DNA of 13,255 nt from Bryobacteraceae bacterium (GCA_029975915.1 JARKOC010000537.1:1-13255), one strand, 5' to 3'; positions 1 to 7,614 are shown, numbered from the stretch's first letter. The notes: a model not told the origin generated them from the letters alone. Made by a program: numbers and translations.

Positions 1-73
1 CCTGCCGAGATTCCGGGATTAGATACACTAGTCGCCCCGAAAGCGGTTCTTAAGAAACGGCTTGCGGGGCGAC
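1..73 (-). repeat. 43-bp imperfect palindrome plus 30 nt at window edge; possible CRISPR repeat and spacer
   Basis: Bases 31-73 form a near-palindrome. The outer arms GTCGCCCCG (31-39) and CGGGGCGAC (65-73) are perfect 9-bp complements. The inner arms (AAGCGGTTCTT and AAGAAACGGCTT) pair with one mismatch and one bulge around a central TTCTTAAGAA. It begins 6 bases after the cas2 stop, and exactly 30 bases remain to the window edge, the usual spacer length of type II-C arrays. Type II-C arrays commonly lie directly after cas2. Against this, only one copy is visible, 43 bp is longer than the common 36-bp repeat, and the hairpin could equally end the cas transcript, although no T-run follows. 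It does not pair convincingly with the candidate tracrRNA upstream of cas9. Confidence 0.4.
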
Positions 74-79
74 TCAAAT

Positions 80-469
80 TCAAAAAAGCTCGTACTGCAC
101 CGGTGGATCCTCCACCTTCTTCCGTTTTTTTCCAAACCAAAGCTCCATCTTTCCGTACTGGTGGTCTGTCACCGCCATCAGCCTCACCTGCCCGTACGGC
201 GGAATCGCCCCTCGAATCCTCGCCCTCACGGCCTCCACGCTCTCCTCGCTCCCGCCGAATCGCGCATACACGCTCAACTGCAACTGCACGAATCCCTGCT
301 TCAAGAGCAGTTTCCTGAACTGGGCGTAGTCCCGCCGCTGCTCTTTGGTCTCCACCGGCAGGTCAAACATCGCCATCAGCCACATCGCCCGGTACTCGCT
401 CGGCAGCTTCTTCGCGTCCTGCGCCGCTTCCGTTGTCCGAGCTTTGGATTTGCGGATAGCCGATCTCAT
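80..469 (-). CDS. cas2: CRISPR-associated endoribonuclease/adaptation protein Cas2 (type II-C)
   Basis: Cas2 is the small dimeric partner that bridges two Cas1 dimers in the spacer-integration complex. The ferredoxin-like core starts at AMWLMAMFDLPV, with the family's Asp at the end of beta-1, followed by ETKEQRRDYAQFRKLLLKQG, a VYARFG stretch and VTDHQYGKMELWFGKKRK, all typical of type II Cas2. The ATG at 469 (129 aa) is preferred: a GAGGG lies 8 bases upstream, and the extension MRSAIRKSKARTTEAA...LPSEYRAMW resembles longer N-termini seen in type II Cas2. A shorter start at 385 would give a core-only protein of about 101 aa. With the 469 start the gene overlaps cas1 by 107 bp. It is the last gene of the cas operon; the palindrome at 31-73 follows. 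Confidence 0.93.
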   Translation of the reverse strand: MRSAIRKSKARTTEAAQDAKKLPSEYRAMWLMAMFDLPVETKEQRRDYAQFRKLLLKQGFVQLQLSVYARFGGSEESVEAVRARIRGAIPPYGQVRLMAVTDHQYGKMELWFGKKRKKVEDPPVQYELF

Positions 470-1334
470 CTCGCTTGCCCTCAATGCACCGCGCCAGCCT
501 CTCGGCCGCCTTCTCCACCCAATCAAACAGGCTGCGGTCCTCCTCTCCGTCCGTGAACCGCCCGAGCAAAAACCGGAGCAGCTCCCCTTTCGACTCCTTG
601 TCGAGCGGCCACGGCCCAGGCCTCCGCCCGCACCACGCAGCCGTCCAGCCGTCCACCAGGGGCCTGAACGGTTCCATCACGTCGTTGGCCAGTGGATACG
701 GGTCATACCGGTTATGGTGGTGGATGGCCAGGCCCGGATGCAGCCCCGCCGCGCAGAGCGCTCTCGCCACAATGGCGCGGACCACGGCATAGCCATAATT
801 CAGAAGAGCGTTGCGCGAATCCTCGTCCTCTGACCGCCGGTACTTCTTATCGTCAAACAGAAGCGGCCAGTACGCCCGGCTCGCCAAGGCCTCCATCTGC
901 GCCGCGTTGCCCACCTTCACCCGCCGCGACATGTGATCCAACCCGAAGCTCTCGCCTCGATGGGTCATCAATGTCACAGCTTGCGCGAGGATCTTGCTCG
1001 AAACCGTTTCGCGCCACAGCCGTTTCCTGAGCGCCGCGCCCGCCTCTGCCTGGCGCTGGAACATCGCTGTCTGCTCCCCGTGGCCGATAAGCGGAAGCAT
1101 CATCCCCACCGGCAGATGTCTGGCGTCGCACACCACGAAGATCCCGCCCGCCGCGGCCAGTTCCGCCACCGCCGCCTGCGTGAAACTCGTCTGCCGGTGG
1201 CTGCAAATCAGCGCGGCGATGTGTTCGAACGGGACGCTGCGTTCCTCCTCGCCGCCGCGCTCGATCCGCAGCAGCCCGCCGCGCGACGAAAGCCGCGCCG
1301 GTCCCTCCGAGAAGTCGAGCACCCGGTTAGTCAT
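363..1334 (-). CDS. cas1: CRISPR-associated integrase Cas1 (type II-C)
   Basis: Cas1 is the metal-dependent integrase that inserts new spacers at the repeat, working with Cas2. The protein opens MTNRVLDFSEGPARLS, as type II Cas1 proteins do. The catalytic residues are visible: Glu148 in AAQMEALASRAYW, the His pair near 205-206 in LAIHHHNRYD, and Asp218 in LANDVMEPFRPLVD. I chose the ATG at 1334 (323 aa) because the conserved N-terminus begins there; an upstream start would add residues encoded inside cas9. The ATG overlaps the cas9 stop by 8 bp (ATGACTAA), implying translational coupling. The last 30 or so residues, after IEGKRDEIGYP, look unlike the family; they lie over the start of cas2 in another frame and are probably a tolerated tail. 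Usual length is about 290-300 aa. Confidence 0.96.
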   Translation of the reverse strand: MTNRVLDFSEGPARLSSRGGLLRIERGGEEERSVPFEHIAALICSHRQTSFTQAAVAELAAAGGIFVVCDARHLPVGMMLPLIGHGEQTAMFQRQAEAGAALRKRLWRETVSSKILAQAVTLMTHRGESFGLDHMSRRVKVGNAAQMEALASRAYWPLLFDDKKYRRSEDEDSRNALLNYGYAVVRAIVARALCAAGLHPGLAIHHHNRYDPYPLANDVMEPFRPLVDGWTAAWCGRRPGPWPLDKESKGELLRFLLGRFTDGEEDRSLFDWVEKAAERLARCIEGKRDEIGYPQIQSSDNGSGAGREEAAERVPGDVADGDV

Positions 1335-4300
1335 GCGCCTCCAGGACCTCGCCGAGCGGATCAACAACGACCTTTCTGGCCCGGAGTTTCCTCATTCCCG
1401 AGATGGTGGGTTCAAACTTCTGCCTCTCCCCTTCCATCCGCGCATCATGTTCGGGTACAAGCAATACTTGCTCGTTGGTCCTGATCTTCCTCACTACCCA
1501 GATCCCAGTCCTCACCCCGCCCGGATCTCTCAGTTCCACCGTGTCCCCCTTGCACAGGCTGAAGAGGAATCCCCGCCCGTCCGTGTCGCTCCGGTCCACC
1601 ACTGCCCGGCCGGCCACCAGGCGCTCCATCGCCTCGCTCATCGACACCACGTCGCCCCGCCACACCCGCTTGCCTTTCTCTGTCACCTCGCACACTTCCA
1701 CGTGATGCGTCTCGCTGCCCTCGGCATACCGCGCCTTGTGCCCCTTGCCCACCTTCCTCACCGCCCGATTCAACTCGATCCGCACCTTCCGCACCGGCAC
1801 TGGCGAGCCGTTCTTGTTCGGCAACACCGGCGGGTCCGATTCGAGCTTCTTCATGTCCCCAACCGATGCCGCCTTTGCCGCCACAACCGCCCGGACAGCC
1901 GGGTCCACGATCTTCTCAATGTCATCCTTGCCCAGCAAATGAACGGGCTTCCTCACGCGCACGATGTCGCCGTCCCGCTCGTTCTTGCCCACGTAGCTGT
2001 AATTGGTGTCCTTATGAAGCCCGCCGGTGATCCGGTGGTCCGGCCTATAGCTGATATGCATCGCCTGGATCGCCTTGTCCAACTCCTCCTTGAACCCAAT
2101 CCACGGCGGCTCCACGCTCGCGTACCTCCGTTTCCGCTCCTTCCAGGCGTTTTCCGCGGCTTCGCTCAAACGCTGAATCCATTTGTGCCCAACAACGGCC
2201 AGCACAGCCGCGTCGATTGCGTGATGCCTGTGGTCCTCACGCGATTTCCGCGCGTCGCCGCTCAGAATCCGGTTCAGATCCCACAACCCTCGCAAGTCGG
2301 CTGTCACCTGCCCGGTCGCTTTCACGATCTTGCGCTTCCCGCCTGCGATCTCGCCTCCATACAACAAACCCAGATACTCCGCCGCCAGCCGCGATGCGTA
2401 GCGAGTGTCATTGAGATGCCGCGAACTGAACTCGGCCAGTAGCTTTTGCTTGCCTTCTTTGTCGAGTTGGAAACGCTGCAGTTTTGCAAGGGCGAATGGG
2501 CCTTTGAACTTGCTTACCCTTTGAATAATCTGCTCGTACCGCTGTTCGTCTGAGCCGTAGGCTTCATAAGGGGTACGGTTTCCTTTCTCGGCGTTTGCCT
2601 CCGTTGTTGCCAGAGTCAGGTTGCAAAACGAGTCATCCAGGCTGACGCTTCTGGGGATGATATGCTCCACCTGAACCGCCGCCGTCCCACTCAAAATCGA
2701 GGTCAAGCCCCCCAGTTGCCTTCCTGTATACGGGCAGATCCCCCCGCACTCCTCATACAAGAGGACAAGCTCAACGTCTTTTCTCCTTGCGTTTCCAGAT
2801 CCCAACACCTCCTCGGCCTTTGCCCTTGCATGATCGCGCATAGTCTCACGGTCGCGGTTCTGTTTCACCTCCTTTTGGCGCTGCTCCTTGCTCTTGTTCA
2901 TTTCCCTCGCCATCTCGATGTGAATCTCCTGGGGCTTTCCCCATCGCCGGATGATGGCGTTCACCACCTTGCGGGTCTCAGTGAGCGCCCTGGCCACGGC
3001 TGGATTCCTCAACTCGATGTCAGTCGCCTGGATTGGCGGAAGAAAGTCTAGTTCTTTCGTCTTCCGCGTTAGTTCAAATCCGGCCTCGACACGCGCCTCC
3101 TGCACCGACATGCCCCGCTCCATGAAGGGCAGGACTCGCTTCAGAGAATCCAGCGAGAGGGCGGCGTAACCTCGTGGCAAAGAGATCCCTTCAGACGCCG
3201 CCAAGGCTGCCTTGGCATCGAGACCACAAGCCGCTTCGAAATATGCCGCAACATCCTCGTCTGTCTCTGGTTGCGCGATTTTCTTGAGGATCTCGATCCG
3301 CCTGGCGTAGTCGGCAGAGTGCCAGTGCTCACCGAGGTGCTTGCCTACGTTTTCGGCGACAATGTCGCCTTTGAACTTTTTCTCACCACCTCCCTCAATC
3401 GTGAACTTGCAGCGCATATTGATGCCGAGCAGTTTCTTCGCTTCTGTCAGCGAGAGGCTGCCGGTCTTACTGAGCACCTGGATGAGGGCCTCGCGCTGAA
3501 TCTCACTCAGCTTTATGACTCTTCCCGTGGGCTCTGCGATCCTCAGGTGATTGACAGTCTGAAGAATGCGGAACCTTTGAAACTCTGGTCGCCAAAGCTC
3601 CGCCCGTCGTTTGGTTGGATCCCAATCGCAACGTCCGGGAAGCTGATCCCCAAGCGGTAGCTGGCTGAACATGACATTCGAGAGTATCCCCTGAAGTGAC
3701 TCGGTCAGAACAGCGTGGTACGGCTGTTGTGCTATCCAGATCGCCTCGAACTCAGCCTCATACATACTTCGCCGCGTGTACTGCCCGCGGATTCGGCGCT
3801 CCGCCGGATCGAGCCCGGCCAAGTACTCGCCCAAAGTCCGTTTCCCCTGCATCCTGGCCTCAAGATCGTGGATGGCGCCATACACCTTGCCCTTTTCTTC
3901 GTCCGAGTCCTTCGCCTTCGCCTTCCGGTTGCTCTTGAAGCCGCGCCGCTGGCCAAGATGATAAAGTGCCCGCCCTAATTCATATTCTTCCAGCCTCTCG
4001 TCCAGCGCGCGGGCTCGCAAAAAATACGGAAGTTGTTGTACATTCTTGACCCCCAAGTACTTCTGCCGTAGCTCACTATCCAGTTCATTCAGCACCCTTT
4101 GGATCTCAATCGCCTCGGGTCTGCCCGGCGCGTGGTTTACGGCTGGCAGGAGTCCGGCATTGGCGAGCGCGTGATACAGTTGCCGAGCCCTCTGTCTCCT
4201 GCGCCGCGTTTGGCGCCGGGCCAGCCGTGCGATGCGGCGTTGTGCCGAACGGCTTTCTTCACGGCCGGTTTCGAGCGACCCTTCCACGCCTGCCTCAAAA

Positions 4301-4407
4301 ATCCGTACTCCTAGGCCAAGAAGTGATGTCTCTTTCCCGCCTTCCGTGGCAACTGCGGCCCAACCTAATGACCGCGCTCCCAAATCGAGTCCAAGGACGT
4401 ACGTCAT
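1327..4407 (-). CDS. cas9: Compact type II-C CRISPR RNA-guided endonuclease Cas9 (1026 aa)
   Basis: Cas9 cuts double-stranded DNA matched by a crRNA:tracrRNA guide. All active-site motifs are present. RuvC-I is LGLDLGARSLGWA with Asp8. An arginine-rich bridge helix spans about 53-78 (RSAQRRIARLARRQTRRRRQ). RuvC-II is IHIEMAREMNKSKEQRQ with Glu498. The HNH domain has VEHIIPRSVSLDDSFCN with His582 and Asn605, preceded by a Cys554/Cys558 pair in ECGGICPYTG. RuvC-III is DHRHHAIDAAV with His728/729 and Asp732. The C-terminal WED/PAM-interacting part ends MRKLRARKVVVDPLGEV, a tail typical of II-C. At 1026 aa it belongs to the small Cas9 class. Start: ATG with GGAGG 6 bases upstream. The operon order cas9-cas1-cas2 without csn2 or cas4 defines II-C. 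PAM preference cannot be read from sequence. Confidence 0.98.
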   Translation of the reverse strand: MTYVLGLDLGARSLGWAAVATEGGKETSLLGLGVRIFEAGVEGSLETGREESRSAQRRIARLARRQTRRRRQRARQLYHALANAGLLPAVNHAPGRPEAIEIQRVLNELDSELRQKYLGVKNVQQLPYFLRARALDERLEEYELGRALYHLGQRRGFKSNRKAKAKDSDEEKGKVYGAIHDLEARMQGKRTLGEYLAGLDPAERRIRGQYTRRSMYEAEFEAIWIAQQPYHAVLTESLQGILSNVMFSQLPLGDQLPGRCDWDPTKRRAELWRPEFQRFRILQTVNHLRIAEPTGRVIKLSEIQREALIQVLSKTGSLSLTEAKKLLGINMRCKFTIEGGGEKKFKGDIVAENVGKHLGEHWHSADYARRIEILKKIAQPETDEDVAAYFEAACGLDAKAALAASEGISLPRGYAALSLDSLKRVLPFMERGMSVQEARVEAGFELTRKTKELDFLPPIQATDIELRNPAVARALTETRKVVNAIIRRWGKPQEIHIEMAREMNKSKEQRQKEVKQNRDRETMRDHARAKAEEVLGSGNARRKDVELVLLYEECGGICPYTGRQLGGLTSILSGTAAVQVEHIIPRSVSLDDSFCNLTLATTEANAEKGNRTPYEAYGSDEQRYEQIIQRVSKFKGPFALAKLQRFQLDKEGKQKLLAEFSSRHLNDTRYASRLAAEYLGLLYGGEIAGGKRKIVKATGQVTADLRGLWDLNRILSGDARKSREDHRHHAIDAAVLAVVGHKWIQRLSEAAENAWKERKRRYASVEPPWIGFKEELDKAIQAMHISYRPDHRITGGLHKDTNYSYVGKNERDGDIVRVRKPVHLLGKDDIEKIVDPAVRAVVAAKAASVGDMKKLESDPPVLPNKNGSPVPVRKVRIELNRAVRKVGKGHKARYAEGSETHHVEVCEVTEKGKRVWRGDVVSMSEAMERLVAGRAVVDRSDTDGRGFLFSLCKGDTVELRDPGGVRTGIWVVRKIRTNEQVLLVPEHDARMEGERQKFEPTISGMRKLRARKVVVDPLGEVLEAHD

Positions 4408-4443
4408 GTAAAGCCTCCGGCTAATTTTCTATAAACGCCCTTG

Positions 4444-4472
4444 ATTTTAGTTGAGACTGTGTGTAATGTAAA
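4444..4472 (-). promoter_or_regulatory. Predicted sigma-70-like promoter of cas9-cas1-cas2
   Basis: On the minus strand, TTTACA (4472-4467) is followed by a 17-base spacer and TAAAAT (4449-4444). Each hexamer differs from consensus at one position and the spacing is ideal. The predicted transcript would start near 4437, leaving a leader of about 30 bases with GGAGG at 4418-4414 before the cas9 ATG. The -35 hexamer coincides with the TGTAAATG end of the palindromic element at 4467-4711, so the element may supply part of the promoter. Confidence 0.6.
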
Positions 4473-4711
4473 TGCAGTGTATCGAAGCCGGGATTCTCGC
4501 TCGTCTTAGTAAGCGCGAGTTTCTCGCGTCGCAAGGTTCGCCATAACCTAAATGGCATCCATTGCGGGCCCGCCCCTGGCGGGCCCTTCTGATTCACCCT
4601 CCCACCTCGTGGTGCGGACCCCCGGTCTGCCGTCTCGACAATCGTGTCGAGACCTTCAGGTCTACCCTTGCAGCATTCGTGTCGACACATCCTCCGGGCA
4701 TAACATTTACA
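4467..4711. repeat. Palindrome-rich element of about 245 bp with inverted TGTAAATG ends (possible MITE or IS remnant)
   Basis: TGTAAATG at 4467-4474 and its inverse CATTTACA at 4704-4711 bracket a run of nearly contiguous hairpins: 4514-4528, 4534-4549, 4566-4586 (9-bp stem), 4603-4614, 4614-4630 (7 bp with one G-T pair), 4632-4653 (perfect 9 bp, GTCTCGACA-ATCG-TGTCGAGAC) and 4650-4663. A perfect 10-bp palindrome GTGTCGACAC lies at 4679-4688. Such dense hairpins between short terminal inverted repeats are typical of non-coding repetitive elements in GC-rich genomes. No target-site duplication is visible and the terminal repeats are only 8 bp, so a mobile origin is an inference. A 107-codon minus-strand frame crosses it but shows no family features. 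Confidence 0.35.
4483..4594 (+). ncRNA. Candidate tracrRNA (nexus and terminator-like hairpins), divergent from cas9
   Basis: On the plus strand, the nexus-like hairpin AGGTT-CGCCAT-AACCT (4534-4549) is preceded by A, giving the AAGG that opens the nexus in many tracrRNAs. A short linker and a perfect 9-bp GC hairpin GGGCCCGCC-CCT-GGCGGGCCC (4566-4586) followed by TTCT would serve as 3' end. The stretch upstream (4483-4532) would be the anti-repeat and itself holds a CGCGAG-TTT-CTCGCG hairpin (4514-4528). tracrRNA genes often sit beside cas9. Against: the presumed anti-repeat does not pair well with the palindrome at 31-73, no clear promoter is seen, the T-run is weak, and the same bases look like a dispersed palindromic element. 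A lead, not an identification. Confidence 0.33.
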
Positions 4712-5002
4712 CTGATCACGCCAAGATCCCCGTGGTCCTGGCACGCTCGCTGGCGCCGCGGCTCCGCTCCGCGTCGCTTAAACGCACCCTGGGACTGTAA
4801 CCCGGCGGCCGCCGATAAGAGGCAGCTGCCGCATTGAGCAGGTGCGGTGCCCGTGCTGGCTGCGCGAGGTCGCGGTGTCTGCTCCTAAAACGCCCGCAAA
4901 TGCAGAATACTCGCTGCCGGTTTGTGTCTCCGCCATCGCCTAAGACCAGCTTCCACGCAGGCAGAAGCGGTGTCGACACGAAGCCGGGATGGGGACAGTA
5001 GC

Positions 5003-7396
5003 CTACATGACCAGCGCGTTGAAGAGGAGTTTCAGTGTCAAATAGCTTTGGGCGCGGTACTGTGGGCGGAAGCCAAAAAGGATCACCCGGCCCTGGCCCA
5101 TGGGCGCTTCGACCAGCGCCGGCTTGCCTGCAATGTGCCTTTCACCCAGCAGCCACCCGGAGGCCAGGACTCCGGAATCGGCGTAGCGCAGGATCGAGCG
5201 GACGCCGGGTGCGGCCGGCTCCAGAAGCGGGCTCGACTCAGTCCACAAGGCGAACTGGCGCGGCAAGCCGAACGTCAGTTTCGATGGCGCGTCCAAACGA
5301 ACGTTGAGCAGAGATCCAGGACAGTAGAAGTCGCGATTGGAGACGCCGGAAAGACCGTTCTTGACGCCCACGGCGAGGTGCTGGATGGCATATTCGGACG
5401 AATCGTTCAGGAAGACCAGCGTGCCGCCGGCTTCGGCGAACTCCTTCAGGGCGGCGGCGCCTTCAGGGCCGAGGCCGCCGAGAAATTCAGGCGGCATCGC
5501 GCCCTGGCGGTAACCGTTCTGAATCACGGCTGGCGACTGATCGGGGAAGACGATAACGTCGAAGTCATCCCGCAGTTTGCCCTGGCGGATGCGGGCGTTT
5601 CCGGGGCTGGAATACTCCCAGCCGAATTCCTCAAGAATCCAGCGCGTCCAGCCTTCGTCCATGCTGGGTACGAAACTGCGATAGAGGCCGGCGCGGGGTT
5701 TGGTCATGGGCTGGAATCCCGGTGGCTGGCGGCCAATGGCGAATGCGCCGCTGGATGGATGGCGGAATACGGGACGGCCCGACTTCCAGGCGGCGTTGAC
5801 TTCACGCCACGACTGGGAATCCGACGCCGGGAGCACACCAGGAGCAATGGCCGGCGGGATGAATCTGAAGGACTTGGCGGGCTCGGTCTTGGCTGCGAGT
5901 TCGGTATTGATCTGATGGACGTCAACACCCATCAACAGCGGCAATGTATGGGCGGTGACATCGTAAGGCCGCTTCGGCGGACCGCCGGGGTACATGCGCA
6001 GGTCGGGGTAGTCCTGCTTTTCGAGGAGCGTCTTGGCGAACGAGGAGAACGGCTGCGCCATGCGAATGACATAGGAACCCGCCGGATACGATTTGTTGTC
6101 GGCTGAAAATGGTGCGGTGGCGCGTTCGACTTCAACATCGGCGAATGCCATCGTCTCTAATAGCTTTTTCGCTGCCTCTGGGTCGGATTGAGCGGCGGGC
6201 AGAACGAAGGCGGACGGCGACGTTCGCGCGGCAGCACGGGCCAGCATGGTTCGAAAGTTACGCAGGAACGATTCACGGCGGCTGGCGGCCGTCGTAAGCA
6301 GCGACTGAATGGCGACGAGTTGGTCATCAACGATGTCCCGCAAACGCCACTCGCCGCCCTGCCATGGCTCGATGTGATTCCAGGTGCGCTCTCGGGCCGA
6401 GTAACCGAGTGAGGACGTGGAGAGCTGATCGGCTTTGATGTTGACCGGCGTGGCGATGCGCACGCTGGCCGATTCGGTGAGGATGCGGATGCCGCCGTGA
6501 TAGCTCTGGTAGTGGCGCGCCGGTGTCCAAAAGTCGTACATCGCGTTGACGGCCACGCCCTGGCGGCCCGATGCGGTGAGATCGGCGGCCATGGCCGTGC
6601 CGAGCAGGTTTGCCTGCTGGATGATAAGCGGATCGACATTTGGATCGATCGGGTCCATGAAGGGCGGCACCCAGATGCGGGCGGCGGTGGCGCCCATCTG
6701 ATGCAGGTCATAGACGATCTGCGGCCGCCAGCGGTTCTGTACCTGGCTGATGATGGCGCGCGTTTCGGCCTGAGAGAAGATGTACCAGTCGCGGTTGTTG
6801 TCGTGGCCGACGTATTTCTGATACAGCTCCGGAGGCGAGGTGCCCTCGTAGGGCGTACCGAGGGTTTTGCGATACCATGCGCCGACCAGATCGAGTCCAT
6901 CGGGGTTGATCGACGGCATGAGAATGACAATCGTATTTGCCAGAATCGAACGAATTGCCGGATCGGCCGATGTGGCGAGTCGGTGGAGGTATTCGATGGC
7001 GGCATGAGAACTGGCGACTTCAGTCGCGTGGATCGAGCAGGTGATGAGAACGACTGTTTTGCCCTCTGCAATGAGTTTTTCAGCGTCGGACACGGAGGTC
7101 CTGCGAGGATCGGCCAGACGCGCCTGGATCTGGCGGAAGTGTTCGAGGCGTGTGAGCGTCGCGGGAGCTGTGATGAATGCAGCGATCAGTGGCCGGCCCT
7201 CAGTCGACTTGCCGACTTCGACGACTTGGACTCGGTCGCTGGCGGCATCAACCTGCTTGAAGTAGTCGACGACCTTCGACCACTCGAGCGTTGACCGGTC
7301 GGCGCCCATTCGGTGGCCGAAGAAGGCCTCGGGCGTGGGTTGTGCTGTAGCAATCCACGCGAAGGCGCCCAGCAGCAAAGAAATCGATTTCGCCAT
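5003..7396 (-). CDS. Secreted M14-family zinc carboxypeptidase (797 aa)
   Basis: This is a zinc metallopeptidase predicted to remove C-terminal residues from peptides outside the cytoplasm. The first 18 residues (MAKSISLLLGAFAWIATA) look like a signal peptide with cleavage near AxA/Q. The M14 fold follows: the zinc motif SIHATE gives His123 and Glu126, SINPDGLD is the substrate-binding loop, VYDLHQMG supplies the third zinc ligand His232, and RILTESASVR supplies the probable catalytic Glu308. HDNNRDWY (about 198-205) is also typical of this large subfamily. Residues from about 400 to the end form extra domains, including a glutamine-amidotransferase-like Rossmann stretch (DVIVFPDQSP...AGGTLVFLND). 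The gene stands alone, with gaps of about 580 bp downstream and 218 bp upstream, so it is probably transcribed by itself. True substrate is unknown; protein scavenging or cell-wall peptide processing are possible. Confidence 0.92.
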   Translation of the reverse strand: MAKSISLLLGAFAWIATAQPTPEAFFGHRMGADRSTLEWSKVVDYFKQVDAASDRVQVVEVGKSTEGRPLIAAFITAPATLTRLEHFRQIQARLADPRRTSVSDAEKLIAEGKTVVLITCSIHATEVASSHAAIEYLHRLATSADPAIRSILANTIVILMPSINPDGLDLVGAWYRKTLGTPYEGTSPPELYQKYVGHDNNRDWYIFSQAETRAIISQVQNRWRPQIVYDLHQMGATAARIWVPPFMDPIDPNVDPLIIQQANLLGTAMAADLTASGRQGVAVNAMYDFWTPARHYQSYHGGIRILTESASVRIATPVNIKADQLSTSSLGYSARERTWNHIEPWQGGEWRLRDIVDDQLVAIQSLLTTAASRRESFLRNFRTMLARAAARTSPSAFVLPAAQSDPEAAKKLLETMAFADVEVERATAPFSADNKSYPAGSYVIRMAQPFSSFAKTLLEKQDYPDLRMYPGGPPKRPYDVTAHTLPLLMGVDVHQINTELAAKTEPAKSFRFIPPAIAPGVLPASDSQSWREVNAAWKSGRPVFRHPSSGAFAIGRQPPGFQPMTKPRAGLYRSFVPSMDEGWTRWILEEFGWEYSSPGNARIRQGKLRDDFDVIVFPDQSPAVIQNGYRQGAMPPEFLGGLGPEGAAALKEFAEAGGTLVFLNDSSEYAIQHLAVGVKNGLSGVSNRDFYCPGSLLNVRLDAPSKLTFGLPRQFALWTESSPLLEPAAPGVRSILRYADSGVLASGWLLGERHIAGKPALVEAPMGQGRVILFGFRPQYRAQSYLTLKLLFNALVM

Positions 7397-7614
7397 ATTC
7401 TGAAAACCAGTCTCTCACGGCAGCGCTACGCCTTCTTGCCGTCAGAACCTCTGCCCTCTCCGCCGGAACATTCGGGCGGCTGCCGGCAGCAAGGAACGAG
7501 GCTGGATCCTCGTTGGGAGCGTTGATTATGGCACGTCAGAGCCAGGGCCAGACATCGACGGTCTGTTCTGTCCCTAATCTGCCAGCATTCGCCTCGGTAT
7601 TTACCTGCTCAAAA

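Larger units (their letters stand above)
4421..5002. other. Gene-free region between cas9 and the M14 peptidase gene
   Basis: I see no convincing coding region in these roughly 580 bp; the short frames are low-complexity, Arg/Pro/Ser-rich and lack family motifs. Besides the cas9 promoter, the tracrRNA candidate and the palindromic element, it holds a perfect 12-bp direct repeat CGAAGCCGGGAT at 4483-4494 and 4979-4990, and a 13-bp motif GTGTCGACACGAA at 4970-4982 that recurs inverted at 4676-4688. A CGCGG-CTCCGCT-CCGCG hairpin lies near 4757-4773. The plus-strand CCGCGTCGCTTAAACGC near 4769-4785 resembles CTCGCGTCGCAAGGTTCGC near 4523-4541, suggesting related repeat units. The M14 gene ends at the right border, so no promoter for it is expected here. 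Confidence 0.6.

Noticed and set aside
994..2442. 482-codon plus-strand reading frame opposite cas1/cas9
   Set aside because: His/Pro/Arg-rich antisense shadow of strongly supported cas genes; common in GC-rich DNA.
31..4532. Pairing between the palindrome at 31-73 and the presumed anti-repeat at 4483-4532
   Set aside because: By hand only a short, mismatched match around TTCTTAAGA/TCTTAGTAAG was found; the repeat start next to the nexus does not pair, so this cannot be used as support.
4602..4663. Possible small CRISPR array in the region upstream of cas9
   Set aside because: The hairpins differ from each other in sequence; there are no equal direct repeats or regular spacers.
4421..4744. 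107-codon minus-strand reading frame upstream of cas9
   Set aside because: It crosses the hairpin cluster and the cas9 promoter, has no recognisable domain and a composition expected of translated palindromic DNA.
4922..6106. 394-codon plus-strand reading frame opposite the M14 peptidase gene
   Set aside because: No family motifs; the minus-strand gene has signal peptide and full M14 active site.
6497..7294. 265-codon plus-strand reading frame opposite the M14 peptidase N-terminal half
   Set aside because: Antisense of the catalytic domain with no domain signature of its own.
7397..7614. Rho-independent terminator after the trmO-like gene
   Set aside because: A CAGAC/GTCTG hairpin occurs near 7550-7570 but no T-run follows it on the minus strand.
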